A DNA stretch of 64,000 nucleotides. Origin: Nakamurella sp040546275. GTDB taxonomy: Bacteria > Actinomycetota > Actinomycetes > Mycobacteriales > Nakamurellaceae. How positions within the stretch are numbered: the stretch's first letter is position 1; each line of letters starts with the position of its first letter. This document shows positions 34,948-45,314 of this stretch, piece by piece. The notes below the pieces were generated by a model that made no database searches, was not told the DNA's origin, and worked only from the letters and a program-made list of their open reading frames with translations. A program made the translations under genes and the position numbers. The stretch is taken from positions 62,001 through 126,000 of the forward strand of contig NZ_JBEPNO010000012.1 of assembly GCF_040546275.1 (NCBI RefSeq). Reading direction: 5' to 3'.

Positions 34948-35158
34948 TCGATCGGGCCGTCTGCGCTGGAGCGAAGAGCTGAGGAGTCATCACGAATTCT
35001 TCCTCGTGCGTCGGTCGCCACTGGCGATGACGGTGTTCGGGCACTCCTCCGCGGCGCGCGCCTTCCGGTCGATGAGGGACGTCCGCGGCCGGTCCGGTTC
35101 CTGAGACCCGCACGAGTGCAGACGGGAAAAGGCGAAACCTGCCCGGCCGGTGGCACCG

Positions 35159-35164
35159 TAGGAT
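35159..35164 (+). promoter_or_regulatory. Putative -10 element of aspS
   Basis: TAGGAT lies about 62 nt before the aspS start in the 280-base spacer after the glycan operon. No clear -35 is visible. The rest of the spacer shows no gene or RNA. Confidence 0.35.
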
Positions 35165-35226
35165 CACGGTCTGCCTGATGAGCTCACAATCGGGCTGCCC
35201 TGAACCCCTCGACCGAAGGAATGCCT

Positions 35227-37131
35227 GTGCTTCGCGACCGTCTTGCCGGCTCACTCCGTCCCACCGATGCCGCTGCGGCAGAGGTCGGCAGTGCGAACGG
35301 TAGCGATGAGATCGGTACTGCGAACGGCACCGTCACGTTGGCCGGTTGGGTGGCCCGACGTCGTGACCATGGCGGCGTCATCTTCATCGATCTCCGTGAT
35401 TCGAGCGGGGTCGTCCAGGTGGTGTTCAGGGAAGGCGAGATCCTGGAGCAGGCGCACCGTCTGCGCAGCGAGTACTGCATCCAGGTCTCCGGCGCCGTCG
35501 AGGTCCGACCGGAGGGCATGCAGAACGCCGAACTCGCCACCGGAGCGGTCGAGGTCAACGCCTCGGTCCTGACGGTGCTCAGCGAGGCCGCGGCCCTGCC
35601 CTTCCAGATCGAGACCGACTCTGGAACGGCGATCGGCGAGGAGACCCGGCTCAAGTACCGCTACCTCGACCTCCGTCGGGCCGGGCCGGCGGCGGCGCTG
35701 CGCCTGCGGTCGTCGGTGAACAAGGCGGCCAGAACCGTGCTGGACGAGCACGACTTCGTCGAGATCGAGACCCCGACCCTGACCAGGTCCACTCCCGAAG
35801 GCGCCCGCGACTTCCTGGTGCCGGCCCGGCTGCGGCCCGGATCGTGGTACGCCCTGCCGCAGTCGCCGCAGCTGTTCAAGCAGTTGCTGATGGTGGCCGG
35901 CATGGAGCGCTACTACCAGATCGCCCGTTGCTACCGGGACGAGGACTTCCGCGCAGACCGGCAGCCCGAGTTCACCCAGCTCGACATCGAGATGTCGTTC
36001 GTCGACCAGGACGACATCATCGCCCTCGCCGAGCAGGTGGTGAGCTCGCTGTGGAAGTTGATCGGCCACGAGATCCCCACGCCCATCCCGCGGATGACCT
36101 TCCGCGACGCCATGGACCGCTACGGGTCGGACAAACCCGACCTCCGCTACAAGGGTGAGCTCACCGAGCTGACCGACTACTTCTCCGGCACGCCGTTCCG
36201 GGTGTTCCATGCACCCTACGTCGGTGCCGTCGTGCAGCCCGGCGGTGCCTCCACGCCACGTCGCGGGTTCGACGCGTGGCAGGAATGGGCCAAGCAGCGC
36301 GGCGCCAAGGGTCTCGCCTACGTCACAATTTCCGAGGACGGCACGCTCGGCGGGCCGGTCGCCAAGAACATCTCCGAGTCCGAGCGTGACGGTCTGGTCG
36401 CCGCGGTCGGCGCGAACCCCGGCGACGCCATCTTCTTCGGCGCCGGCGGCCGCCGTGGTGCGCAGGAACTGCTCGGTGCCGCCCGGCTGGAGATCGCCCG
36501 CCGGGGTGGACTGATCGACGAGAAAGCCTGGGAGTTCGTCTGGATCGTGGACGCGCCGCTGTTCGAGCTGGTCGCCGAGTCCTCCGACGACGCCGCGACG
36601 GCCGTCGGCGGCGCGAACAGCACCTGGACGGCGGTGCACCACGCCTTCACCTCGCCCAAGCCGGAGTTCCTCGACACCTTCGACACCGACCCGGGCAGTG
36701 CGTTGGCCTACGCCTACGACATCGTCTGCAACGGCAACGAGATCGGCGGCGGGTCCATCCGTATCCATCGCCAGGATATCCAGGAGCGGGTCTTCGCGAT
36801 CATGGGCCTGTCCGAGGCCGATGCCCGCGAGAAATTCGGATTCCTCCTGGACGCCTTCACGTTCGGCGCTCCGCCGCATGGTGGGATCGCGTTCGGCTGG
36901 GACCGGATCGTGATGCTGCTGGCCGGTGCCGACTCGATCCGCGAGGTGATCGCGTTCCCGAAGTCCGGCGGCGGCTACGACCCGCTGACCGCGGCCCCGG
37001 CACCGATCACCGCCGGCCAGCGGCGGGAGGCCGGCGTCGACGCCGTTCCGGTCAAGAAGGTCGAGACGCCGAAGGCCGAAACGCCGAAGGCCGAAACGCC
37101 GAAGGCCGAGACGCCGAAGACCGACGGCTGA
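35227..37131 (+). CDS. aspS: Aspartyl-tRNA synthetase
   Basis: Charges tRNA-Asp (possibly also tRNA-Asn in organisms using GatCAB). From GTG 35227 the protein has 634 residues. It has the anticodon-binding OB fold (GWVARRRDHGGVIFIDLRD), motif 1 region (FVEIETPTLTRSTPEGARDF), motif 2 (YQIARCYRDEDFRADRQPEF), a bacterial GAD insertion, and motif 3 (GGIAFGWDRIVMLLAG). A Lys/Thr/Pro/Glu tail with repeats ends it. GAAGGA touches ATG 35221 but lies 6 nt from GTG 35227, so the latter is preferred. Confidence 0.95.
   Translation: MLRDRLAGSLRPTDAAAAEVGSANGSDEIGTANGTVTLAGWVARRRDHGGVIFIDLRDSSGVVQVVFREGEILEQAHRLRSEYCIQVSGAVEVRPEGMQNAELATGAVEVNASVLTVLSEAAALPFQIETDSGTAIGEETRLKYRYLDLRRAGPAAALRLRSSVNKAARTVLDEHDFVEIETPTLTRSTPEGARDFLVPARLRPGSWYALPQSPQLFKQLLMVAGMERYYQIARCYRDEDFRADRQPEFTQLDIEMSFVDQDDIIALAEQVVSSLWKLIGHEIPTPIPRMTFRDAMDRYGSDKPDLRYKGELTELTDYFSGTPFRVFHAPYVGAVVQPGGASTPRRGFDAWQEWAKQRGAKGLAYVTISEDGTLGGPVAKNISESERDGLVAAVGANPGDAIFFGAGGRRGAQELLGAARLEIARRGGLIDEKAWEFVWIVDAPLFELVAESSDDAATAVGGANSTWTAVHHAFTSPKPEFLDTFDTDPGSALAYAYDIVCNGNEIGGGSIRIHRQDIQERVFAIMGLSEADAREKFGFLLDAFTFGAPPHGGIAFGWDRIVMLLAGADSIREVIAFPKSGGGYDPLTAAPAPITAGQRREAGVDAVPVKKVETPKAETPKAETPKAETPKTDG
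37063..37122 (+). repeat. 15-bp tandem repeat at the end of aspS
   Basis: Four copies of GARACGCCGAAGGCC run from 37063 to 37122; the last has one change. They encode E-T-P-K-A repeats in the C-terminal tail of AspRS. Confidence 0.9.
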
Positions 37132-37141
37132 GCGAAAGTCC

Positions 37142-38076
37142 GTGCTGCATCTCCGATTACTGGTGCCGACCGAGCTCAGCGCTGCGGTGCTGGCGTTGCT
37201 GGGCGGCTATCCGGGGGTCGCGCACCTGAGCAGGATCACCGGCGCAGCCCTGGAGCCGGCCGGTGACCTGATCGAGGTGGAGGTAGCCAGGGAGGTCGCG
37301 GACGAACTGATCGCCGAGCTCCACACCCTCGGACTGACGACGTCGGGTGCGATGTCCGTCAGCCCGGTCGACCTGTCCTTGTCGGCCGCCTCGGCGCAGG
37401 CGCTGGCCGAGGCGCCGGGAAATTCGCCGGACTCGGTGATCTGGGAACAGGTGGAAGCCAGGATGGGCGCGGATTCGGCTCTGTCCGGGACGTTCCTGGC
37501 CTTCTTGACCATCGCGGCGTTGCTGGCGGGCATCGGCGTGGTGCTGGATTCGCCGATCACCGTGGTCGGAGCCATGGTGGTCGGCCCGGAATTCGGCCCT
37601 CTGGCCGCGATGTCGGTCGGAATCGTGAGGCGACGACCGGTGCTGATCCGTCGCGGGGCGATTGCGCTGGCCGTCGGATTCCCGTTCGCGATGCTGGTGA
37701 CCGCCGCCGCCGCCTGGGTAGGGGCCAGGACCGGGCTGATCAGCACGGCCGACCTGACGAGCAATCCGCAGACCGAGTTCATCTACGAGCCAGGTGTGCT
37801 GTCGCTGGTCGTGGCATTGCTGGCCGGTGCTGCCGGGATGCTGTCCACCACCAGTGGCAAGTCGGCCGCTCTGGTCGGGGTCTTCATCTCGATCACCACC
37901 GTGCCGGCGGCCGGCTATGCGGCGGTGGCCACGGTGCTGGGCGAATGGCACCAGGTCGGCGGGTCGGCCCTGCAGTTGCTGATCAACCTCATCGGCATCG
38001 TGCTGGCGGGGGTGGTCACGTTGATGATCGTGCGGCGGATCGACGTGTACCGGGCCTCCCGGCGGGTGCCGGCAGA

Positions 38077-38080
<4 letters not shown>
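37142..38080 (+). CDS. DUF389 membrane protein
   Basis: The 312-residue protein starts with an ACT-like or ferredoxin-like soluble part (about 1-90, LHLRLLVPTELSAAVLALLG) and continues with a DUF389 membrane bundle of about six helices. That bundle has the conserved AMVVGPEFGPLAAMSVGIVR and LAGAAGMLSTTSGKSAALVG. DUF389 members have no settled function. GTG 37142 starts 10 nt after aspS. Its stop overlaps the end of the convergent decarboxylase gene by 4 nt. Confidence 0.85.
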
Positions 38081-39492
<1,412 letters not shown>

Positions 39493-39511
39493 CGTCGTCC
39501 TTCGGTCGGTG

Positions 39512-41314
39512 TCATACGTCGGTCAGCAGGGAGAGACGGCGCTGCAGCAAGGGATTATCGATCCCGTTTGCGATCACCACGGCTGACGGGAGGTCGGCGC
39601 GATCGCCGATCCCGGCGCTGTGCACGGTCGCCCAGACCTGGAATTCGGGCAGGTCGTACCGGACCGCCTCGGTGCGAAGGCGGTCGGCCAGCGCCCCGAC
39701 GAGCGCGGGCTCCGTATGCACCGCGAGCTCCAGCTGGGCCAGGCCCACGTAGGCCGAGACCCACACGTAACGGTCCGGTACCCGGTCGCTGCGCCGCCTC
39801 GCGTCCACGATCCACTCCCAGGCCGAGGCGGCGTCGCCGCTCTGCTGCGCCGTGATGCTCAGCACCCTGGCCGCCATGCCCTCCCAACACGGATCGCCCA
39901 GTTCGCAGCCGAGGGCGAACGCGTGCTCGGCCTGGGTCCTGGCCTTTTGCCATTCACCCTGGTGCCCAAGGCATTCGGCGCGGAGGGCCTCGGGCCAGGG
40001 TAGGAAGGCGTTCCAGCGGAGCTGCTGCGCACGTTCGATGCTGGCCTCGGCTGCGGCGACCGCCTCCGGGGTCCGGCCGGAGAGCATGAGCGAACGGGCC
40101 AGGACGCCGAGGCTCCAGATGCCCTGGCGGTGCCGGTCCGCGGTGTCGGCGATCCGTACCGACCTCGTCAGGAGCCTGACTGCGGAGAAGTGTCGTCCCT
40201 GGTCCGCCTCGTTCATGCCGCGCAGCGCAAGGATCCCGGAAGTCAGCCCCGGTTCGTCGTCTCCCGCCAGTTCGGCGAGAGCATCGTCGAGGGCCAGAAG
40301 GGCGGAACCGTGCCGTCCGGCCTGGATGTCGACGAAGGCGAGTTCCCGCAGGATGTCCGCGGCCAGTGCCGATCGTCCGGCTGCGCGTGCGGCACGCAGT
40401 CCACGGTGCAGGACCAGGGCGCCCTCACCGTCGAATCCGCGCACCGAGTGGACCAGGGCGGCACCGAGTGCGTGCAGCACTTCGGCCAGCAGCGCGGAGT
40501 CGTGGGCGCGCTCGGCGTCCGCGGCCGCCCGTCGCAACGTTTCGACACCACCGTCGGCGGCACCCGCGTCCAGCGCAGCGCGTCCCGCCTGCAGCAGCGC
40601 CGCTGCGACCACTCCCGATCTCACGCCGACCGGCGGCGGCAGCGTCGGATCCTGCGCAGCGGCACGCAGGGCCGGAGACAGGACGAGGCCCTCCCGGGCG
40701 AACATGCCCTCGCAGGCCGCCAGATGCAAGGTGGCCACACCGCTGCGGCCATCAGTCACCAGAGCCCGAAGCAGCAGCTCCTGTGCATGTTCGTCGAGCG
40801 GATCGAGGCGGGCGGCGGCCTCGGCGACCGTCACCGCGCGCTCCGGTTCACCCGCAGCCAGCAGCCGCAGGACGGTGGTCCGCAGCTGCTGACGGCTCTT
40901 CGCCGCGTAGTGGGAACGGGTCAGCAGCAGCCAGGTGTCGAAGGCGGGGGAGTCGCGGAGCTCGACGCCGTCGAGCAGGTCGCCGGCGACATCGACGACG
41001 TCCAGCTCACCGGCGTCCAACTGCCACACGTCGACCTCCAGGCGCCCACGGTCCAGCACCACGGGATCACCCCGCAGCAGGTCTGCGCGTCCCAGCGATC
41101 GCCGGAGGTCGGCCAGGGCCCACCGCAACGCGGCGGCCGGATCGTCGGCCTCGCCGAAGAGCTCCATCGCCAATTCGGTGCGCAGTACGGGCCGCTCCGC
41201 CAGTGCGATCCTGGCGAATACGGCCCACGACTTCCGTCCGCGGGCGGACGGGTGTGGCCCTTCGTCGGTGAACTCCGGACGAGGGCGGCCGAGCAGCCGC
41301 ACCCGCACCGTCAT
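39512..41314 (-). CDS. SARP-like transcriptional regulator with BTAD and TPR domains
   Basis: The 600-residue protein starts MTVRVRLLGRPRPEFTDEG, with a winged-helix part (about 1-90; GEADDPAAALRWALADLRRS) followed by a bacterial transcriptional activation domain (about 100-250, TPR-like) and a long TPR array to the end. This is the form of SARP or DnrI-like activators, often linked to specialised metabolism. There is no AAA+ ATPase part. It lies between the tautomerase and the decarboxylase on the same strand and may control them. I see no DNA direct repeats that would mark its binding site. Confidence 0.78.
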   Translation of the reverse strand: MTVRVRLLGRPRPEFTDEGPHPSARGRKSWAVFARIALAERPVLRTELAMELFGEADDPAAALRWALADLRRSLGRADLLRGDPVVLDRGRLEVDVWQLDAGELDVVDVAGDLLDGVELRDSPAFDTWLLLTRSHYAAKSRQQLRTTVLRLLAAGEPERAVTVAEAAARLDPLDEHAQELLLRALVTDGRSGVATLHLAACEGMFAREGLVLSPALRAAAQDPTLPPPVGVRSGVVAAALLQAGRAALDAGAADGGVETLRRAAADAERAHDSALLAEVLHALGAALVHSVRGFDGEGALVLHRGLRAARAAGRSALAADILRELAFVDIQAGRHGSALLALDDALAELAGDDEPGLTSGILALRGMNEADQGRHFSAVRLLTRSVRIADTADRHRQGIWSLGVLARSLMLSGRTPEAVAAAEASIERAQQLRWNAFLPWPEALRAECLGHQGEWQKARTQAEHAFALGCELGDPCWEGMAARVLSITAQQSGDAASAWEWIVDARRRSDRVPDRYVWVSAYVGLAQLELAVHTEPALVGALADRLRTEAVRYDLPEFQVWATVHSAGIGDRADLPSAVVIANGIDNPLLQRRLSLLTDV

Positions 41315-41326
41315 GGAGCGGCCGGC

Positions 41327-41566
41327 TCAGACGGTCGCCGAGGCGAGGTCGACCCGGCCCTGCAGGCCCTGGATGTCGGCAGTGCGCAGTCCCTGCCCGC
41401 CGATACCCCAATCACCACTGCGGACCTCCTCCACGACGACCCAGGTGACCCCGCGAAGGTTCTCGCCCTCGACCGCCACCACGGCGTCGGTGATACCGGC
41501 GATCATGTCCTTCTTCTGGTCGGATGTGAAGACACCCTCGATGACCTTGACGTTGACAAATGGCAC
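41327..41566 (-). CDS. 4-oxalocrotonate tautomerase-family protein
   Basis: The 79-residue protein begins (M)PFVNVKVIEGVFTSDQKKDM. The proline right after the initiator is the catalytic base of this family. The family partner region GVTWVVVEEVRSGDWGIGG is also present. It moves a proton in keto-enol type substrates; the true substrate is unknown. The GTG at 41566 has AGGGAG 5-6 nt upstream; the longer frame lacks a site and would bury the proline. The SARP gene follows after 12 nt. Confidence 0.88.
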   Translation of the reverse strand: MPFVNVKVIEGVFTSDQKKDMIAGITDAVVAVEGENLRGVTWVVVEEVRSGDWGIGGQGLRTADIQGLQGRVDLASATV

Positions 41567-41751
41567 GGTGAGCTCCCTGCGTCGTGGTGAGTGCTGACGG
41601 CGATCACCATCACCGGGCACCGTGTGAGGATTCGTGTGAGCGGCGGAGCCCGTTCCACGTTGGAAACACGCACTCCATAGAGTTGGCGACTGGCGTCCGG
41701 TCGTGCCGGGGCGCACGGTGCACCGATCGCACCATCACCGAGAGGATCTAC

Positions 41752-44700
41752 GTGGGCATCAAGGTCGCGCTGGAACACCGGACCACCTATCGGTTCGACC
41801 GGCTGGTCACCATCAACCCGCACGTCGTCCGCCTGCGCCCGGCCCCGCACTCCAGGACCAAGATCGAGTCGTACTCGTTCACCGTCACCCCCGAAGACCA
41901 TTTTCTGAACTGGCAGCAGGACCCGTTCGGCAACTTCCTGGCCCGGCTGGTGTTCCCCGAGCGCGCCACCGAGCTCTCCATCACCGTCGGGATCGTCGCC
42001 GACCTGCAGGTCTTCAACCCGTTCGACTTCTTCATCGAGGACTACGCCGAGCACTACGGGTTCAGCTACCCGCCGGAGCTGGCCGCCGATCTGGAGCCCT
42101 ACCTGCACCAGGTCGACGAGGGCGCGCCGGGGAGCGGCCCCGGTGCCGTCGTCACGGACTGGGTCGAGCAGCTGGTGATCGCGCCGAACACGCCGATGAT
42201 CAACTTCCTGGTGCAGGTCAACAGCGCAGTGCGGGGCGACGTCGGGTACTCGGTCCGGATGGAACCCGGTGTCCAGACGCCGGACCACACGCTGACCACC
42301 GCGATCGGCTCCTGCCGTGACTCGGCCTGGTTGCTGGTGGCAGTGCTGCGTCAGCTCGGTCTGGCCGCCCGCTTCGTCTCCGGCTACCTGGTGCAGCTGT
42401 CCTCCGACATCCCGTCTCTGGACGGACCGTCCGGCCCCGTCACCGACTTCACCGACCTGCACGCCTGGTGCGAGGTCTACGTGCCGGGTGCCGGCTGGAT
42501 CGGGCTGGACGCGACGTCCGGGCTGTTCGCCGGCGAAGGGCACATCCCGCTGTCCGCGACCCCGCACCCGGCCAGTGCCGCGGCGATCACGGGGTCGACG
42601 GGGATCACCGGGACAACGCTGGAGTACTCCAACACGGTGATCCGGGTGCACGAGGACCCACGAGTCACGTTGCCGTACACCCCCGATCAGTGGTCGGCCA
42701 TCCAGCAGCTGGGGGCCGATGTCGACCGACGGCTGGTCGAGGGTGACGTCCGGCTGACGATGGGTGGCGAACCGACGTTCGTCTCCATCGACGACTTCGT
42801 CGCACCGGAGTGGACCGTGGCGGCTGACGGCCCGGCCAAGCGGGAACGCGCGGGCGTGCTGGCCGCCAGGTTGGCGGAGATCTACGCGCGGGGCGGGCTG
42901 GTGCAGCGCAGCCAGGGCAAGTGGTACCCGGGCGAACCCCTTCCCCGGTGGGCGATCTCGCTCTACTGGCGTACCGACGGCGTCCCGTTGTGGCGGCAAC
43001 CGGCCCTGCTGGCCGACCCGTGGGCGATCCCCACCGGGCACAAGGCGACGGACCCGCTCGCGCCCAAGGTCACGTTGGCGCCGCCCACCCCTGGCCAGCG
43101 CTCGATCGCGGAGAAGTTCACCGCGGCCGTGGCGGCCGGATTCGGGCTGCCGGTGACCCAGGTGCGTCCAGCGTACGAGGATGCGGTCGCCCGCCTGGCG
43201 CAGCAGGTGCGCCTGCCGGCCGGCGCACCACCGGTCGATCTGGACCCCGGCGCCGACGGGACCGATCAGCGGGCCGAGCTGGTGACGGCCCTCGAGAAGT
43301 CGGTCGGGGATCCCACCGCCTTCGTCCTGCCTCTGATCCGGTTCACCCCCGAGCACGCGCCGGAGGCGGCGGAGGGCTGGGGGAGCCCCGACTGGTCGCT
43401 GCGGCGTGGTCGCATCGTGCTGCTGCAGGGCGATTCCCCGGCCGGCCTGCGACTGCCACTGGATTCCATCTCCTGGGTGCGGCCGGAGCCGACGGCGCAG
43501 CCGGACCCGCTGCACCACAAGCCTCCGCTGGATCCCGAACCCGGTCGCGCCGTCGTCCTGCCCGACCCGGAGGGCCTGCCGACCACCGCGCTCGTGGTCG
43601 AACAGCGTGGCGAGTACCTGTACGTCTTCCTGCCGCCGATCGAGGAGCTCGATGCCTTCGTCGAGCTGATCGCGCTCATCGAGGATGCCGCGCGAACGCT
43701 GCGGACGGCGGTCGTCATCGAGGGTTATGCACCGCCGGGAGATCCTCGGCTGACGAGCATGTCGGTCACGCCGGACCCGGGCGTCATCGAGGTGAACGTC
43801 CAGCCGACGTCGACCTGGACGCAGCAGGTCGAGCTGGCGACGACCCTCTACGAACAGGCCAGGCAGACCCGCCTCGGTACCGAGACCTTCGCCGTCGACG
43901 GACTGCACGGCGGGACCGGCGGTGGCAACCACATCACCCTCGGCGGAATCACCCCGGCCGAGTCACCGATGCTGCGCCGCCCCGATCTACTGGTCTCGCT
44001 GCTGACCTACTGGCAGCGTCATCCGAGCCTGTCGTACCTGTTCTCCGGGCGCTTCATCGGTCCGACCTCGCAGGCACCGCGGGTCGACGAGGGACGGCCG
44101 GAGACGTTGTACGAGTTGGAGATCGCCTTCTCGGAGATAGAGCGACTGAGTGCGGAGGACGGCACGGCGCCACCGTGGGTGGTCGACCGGGCACTGCGGC
44201 ACCTGCTGACCGACCTCACCGGCAACACCCACCGCGCCGAGTTCTGCATCGACAAGCTCTATTCACCGGATTCCGCGCGTGGCCGGCTCGGGCTGCTGGA
44301 ACTGCGCGGGTTCGAAATGCCGCCGCACGCCCAGATGTCGCTGGTGCAGGCCCTGCTGGTGCGCTCCCTGGTGGCCAAGTTCTGGGAGAAACCGTTGCAG
44401 GCCAGACTGATCCGGCACGGCGAGAATCTGCACGGGCGACATCTGCTGCCGCACTTCGTGATTGCCGACATCGCGGCGGTGGCAGCGGATCTCCGCTCGT
44501 ACGGCATCGACTTCGCCACCAGCTGGCTGGATCCGTTCTGCGAGTTCCGCTTTCCCCGGATCGGCACGGTCAGCGTCAGCGGCGTCGGGATGGAGTTCCG
44601 TTCGGCGATCGAGCCGTGGAACGTGCTCGGCGAGGAGGCCACTGCCGGCGGGATGGCCCGCTACGTCGATTCTTCGGTGGAGCGGATGCAGGTGCGGGTG

Positions 44701-45126
44701 GACGGTGCGGACAACGGCCGTCATGTGCTGACCTGCAACGGCTACCCGGTGCCGTTGATGGACACCGAAACCCCCGGCCGGCAGGTCGCCGGCATCAGGT
44801 ACCGGGCCTGGCAACCGCCCAGCGCGCTGCATCCCAGCATCCCGCCGCACTCACCGCTGGTCTTCGACCTGGTGGACACCGACACCGGGGTCTCGCTGGG
44901 CGGCGCCACCTACCACGTGGTGCATCCCGGCGGCCGGTCCTATGACGCGCCGCCGGTCAATGCGCTCGAGGCGGAGGCGAGGCGGACCAACCGCTTCGAG
45001 GCGGCCGGCCACACCAGCGGCCACGTCGACGTCGCCCAGATCAGGGAGCGGATCGCTCGGCTTGCCGTCGACGCTGCGCCCACCGGGATGCTGGATCTCC
45101 GACGCGCCACCGCAGTCTGTCGGTGA
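41752..45126 (+). CDS. Transglutaminase-like protein with DUF2126 putative amidoligase domain
   Basis: The 1124-residue protein opens with the transglutaminase N-terminal beta domain (VALEHRTTYRFDRLVTINPH). A transglutaminase core follows with Cys in GSCRDSAWLL (near 187), His in DLHAWCEVYVPGAGW and Asp in GLDATSG. From about residue 325 it carries the long DUF2126 region (GDVRLTMGGEPTFVS, GGNHITLGG, RHLLPHFVIADIAAV), which Pfam describes as a putative amidoligase. It is the first gene of an operon also found around Rv2566-Rv2569. GAGAGG precedes the GTG. The target is unknown; a peptide or protein tail is plausible. Confidence 0.86.
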   Translation: MGIKVALEHRTTYRFDRLVTINPHVVRLRPAPHSRTKIESYSFTVTPEDHFLNWQQDPFGNFLARLVFPERATELSITVGIVADLQVFNPFDFFIEDYAEHYGFSYPPELAADLEPYLHQVDEGAPGSGPGAVVTDWVEQLVIAPNTPMINFLVQVNSAVRGDVGYSVRMEPGVQTPDHTLTTAIGSCRDSAWLLVAVLRQLGLAARFVSGYLVQLSSDIPSLDGPSGPVTDFTDLHAWCEVYVPGAGWIGLDATSGLFAGEGHIPLSATPHPASAAAITGSTGITGTTLEYSNTVIRVHEDPRVTLPYTPDQWSAIQQLGADVDRRLVEGDVRLTMGGEPTFVSIDDFVAPEWTVAADGPAKRERAGVLAARLAEIYARGGLVQRSQGKWYPGEPLPRWAISLYWRTDGVPLWRQPALLADPWAIPTGHKATDPLAPKVTLAPPTPGQRSIAEKFTAAVAAGFGLPVTQVRPAYEDAVARLAQQVRLPAGAPPVDLDPGADGTDQRAELVTALEKSVGDPTAFVLPLIRFTPEHAPEAAEGWGSPDWSLRRGRIVLLQGDSPAGLRLPLDSISWVRPEPTAQPDPLHHKPPLDPEPGRAVVLPDPEGLPTTALVVEQRGEYLYVFLPPIEELDAFVELIALIEDAARTLRTAVVIEGYAPPGDPRLTSMSVTPDPGVIEVNVQPTSTWTQQVELATTLYEQARQTRLGTETFAVDGLHGGTGGGNHITLGGITPAESPMLRRPDLLVSLLTYWQRHPSLSYLFSGRFIGPTSQAPRVDEGRPETLYELEIAFSEIERLSAEDGTAPPWVVDRALRHLLTDLTGNTHRAEFCIDKLYSPDSARGRLGLLELRGFEMPPHAQMSLVQALLVRSLVAKFWEKPLQARLIRHGENLHGRHLLPHFVIADIAAVAADLRSYGIDFATSWLDPFCEFRFPRIGTVSVSGVGMEFRSAIEPWNVLGEEATAGGMARYVDSSVERMQVRVDGADNGRHVLTCNGYPVPLMDTETPGRQVAGIRYRAWQPPSALHPSIPPHSPLVFDLVDTDTGVSLGGATYHVVHPGGRSYDAPPVNALEAEARRTNRFEAAGHTSGHVDVAQIRERIARLAVDAAPTGMLDLRRATAVCR

Positions 45127-45314
45127 AGCCGCCGCGGCGCGCCGACTCCTTGCGAAACGATTGCACGAAGGCGTCCGGGGGCGTGAATCGGTCGGATCGA
45201 GGCCCCTCGTGCCTCACAATCGGTGGTGTGAATTCCTCGACCGGGTGCGGTGCGGCGTGTGCTGACGCCGCGCGTGCCGCATCGCAACGCGCGTTGGCGG
45301 CGGTGCTCTGCTGA
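45123..45314 (+). CDS. Possible small peptide gene inside the amidoligase operon
   Basis: A 63-residue frame starts with GTG overlapping the amidoligase stop (GTGA) and ends in TGATG, overlapping the next gene's ATG. It therefore fills the gap exactly. The product is basic, Ala/Ser/Gly-rich and has five cysteines (including TGCGAACAD and a final Cys). It matches no family I know. About three quarters of its third codon positions are G or C, lower than in the neighbours. It could be a substrate peptide for the operon's ligases, or chance. No ribosome binding site is evident. Confidence 0.28.
   Translation: MKPPRRADSLRNDCTKASGGVNRSDRGPSCLTIGGVNSSTGCGAACADAARAASQRALAAVLC

Noticed and set aside
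41503..43932. Minus-strand 809-residue open frame opposite the amidoligase gene
   Set aside because: Gly/Arg-rich antisense shadow with no domain and no ribosome site.
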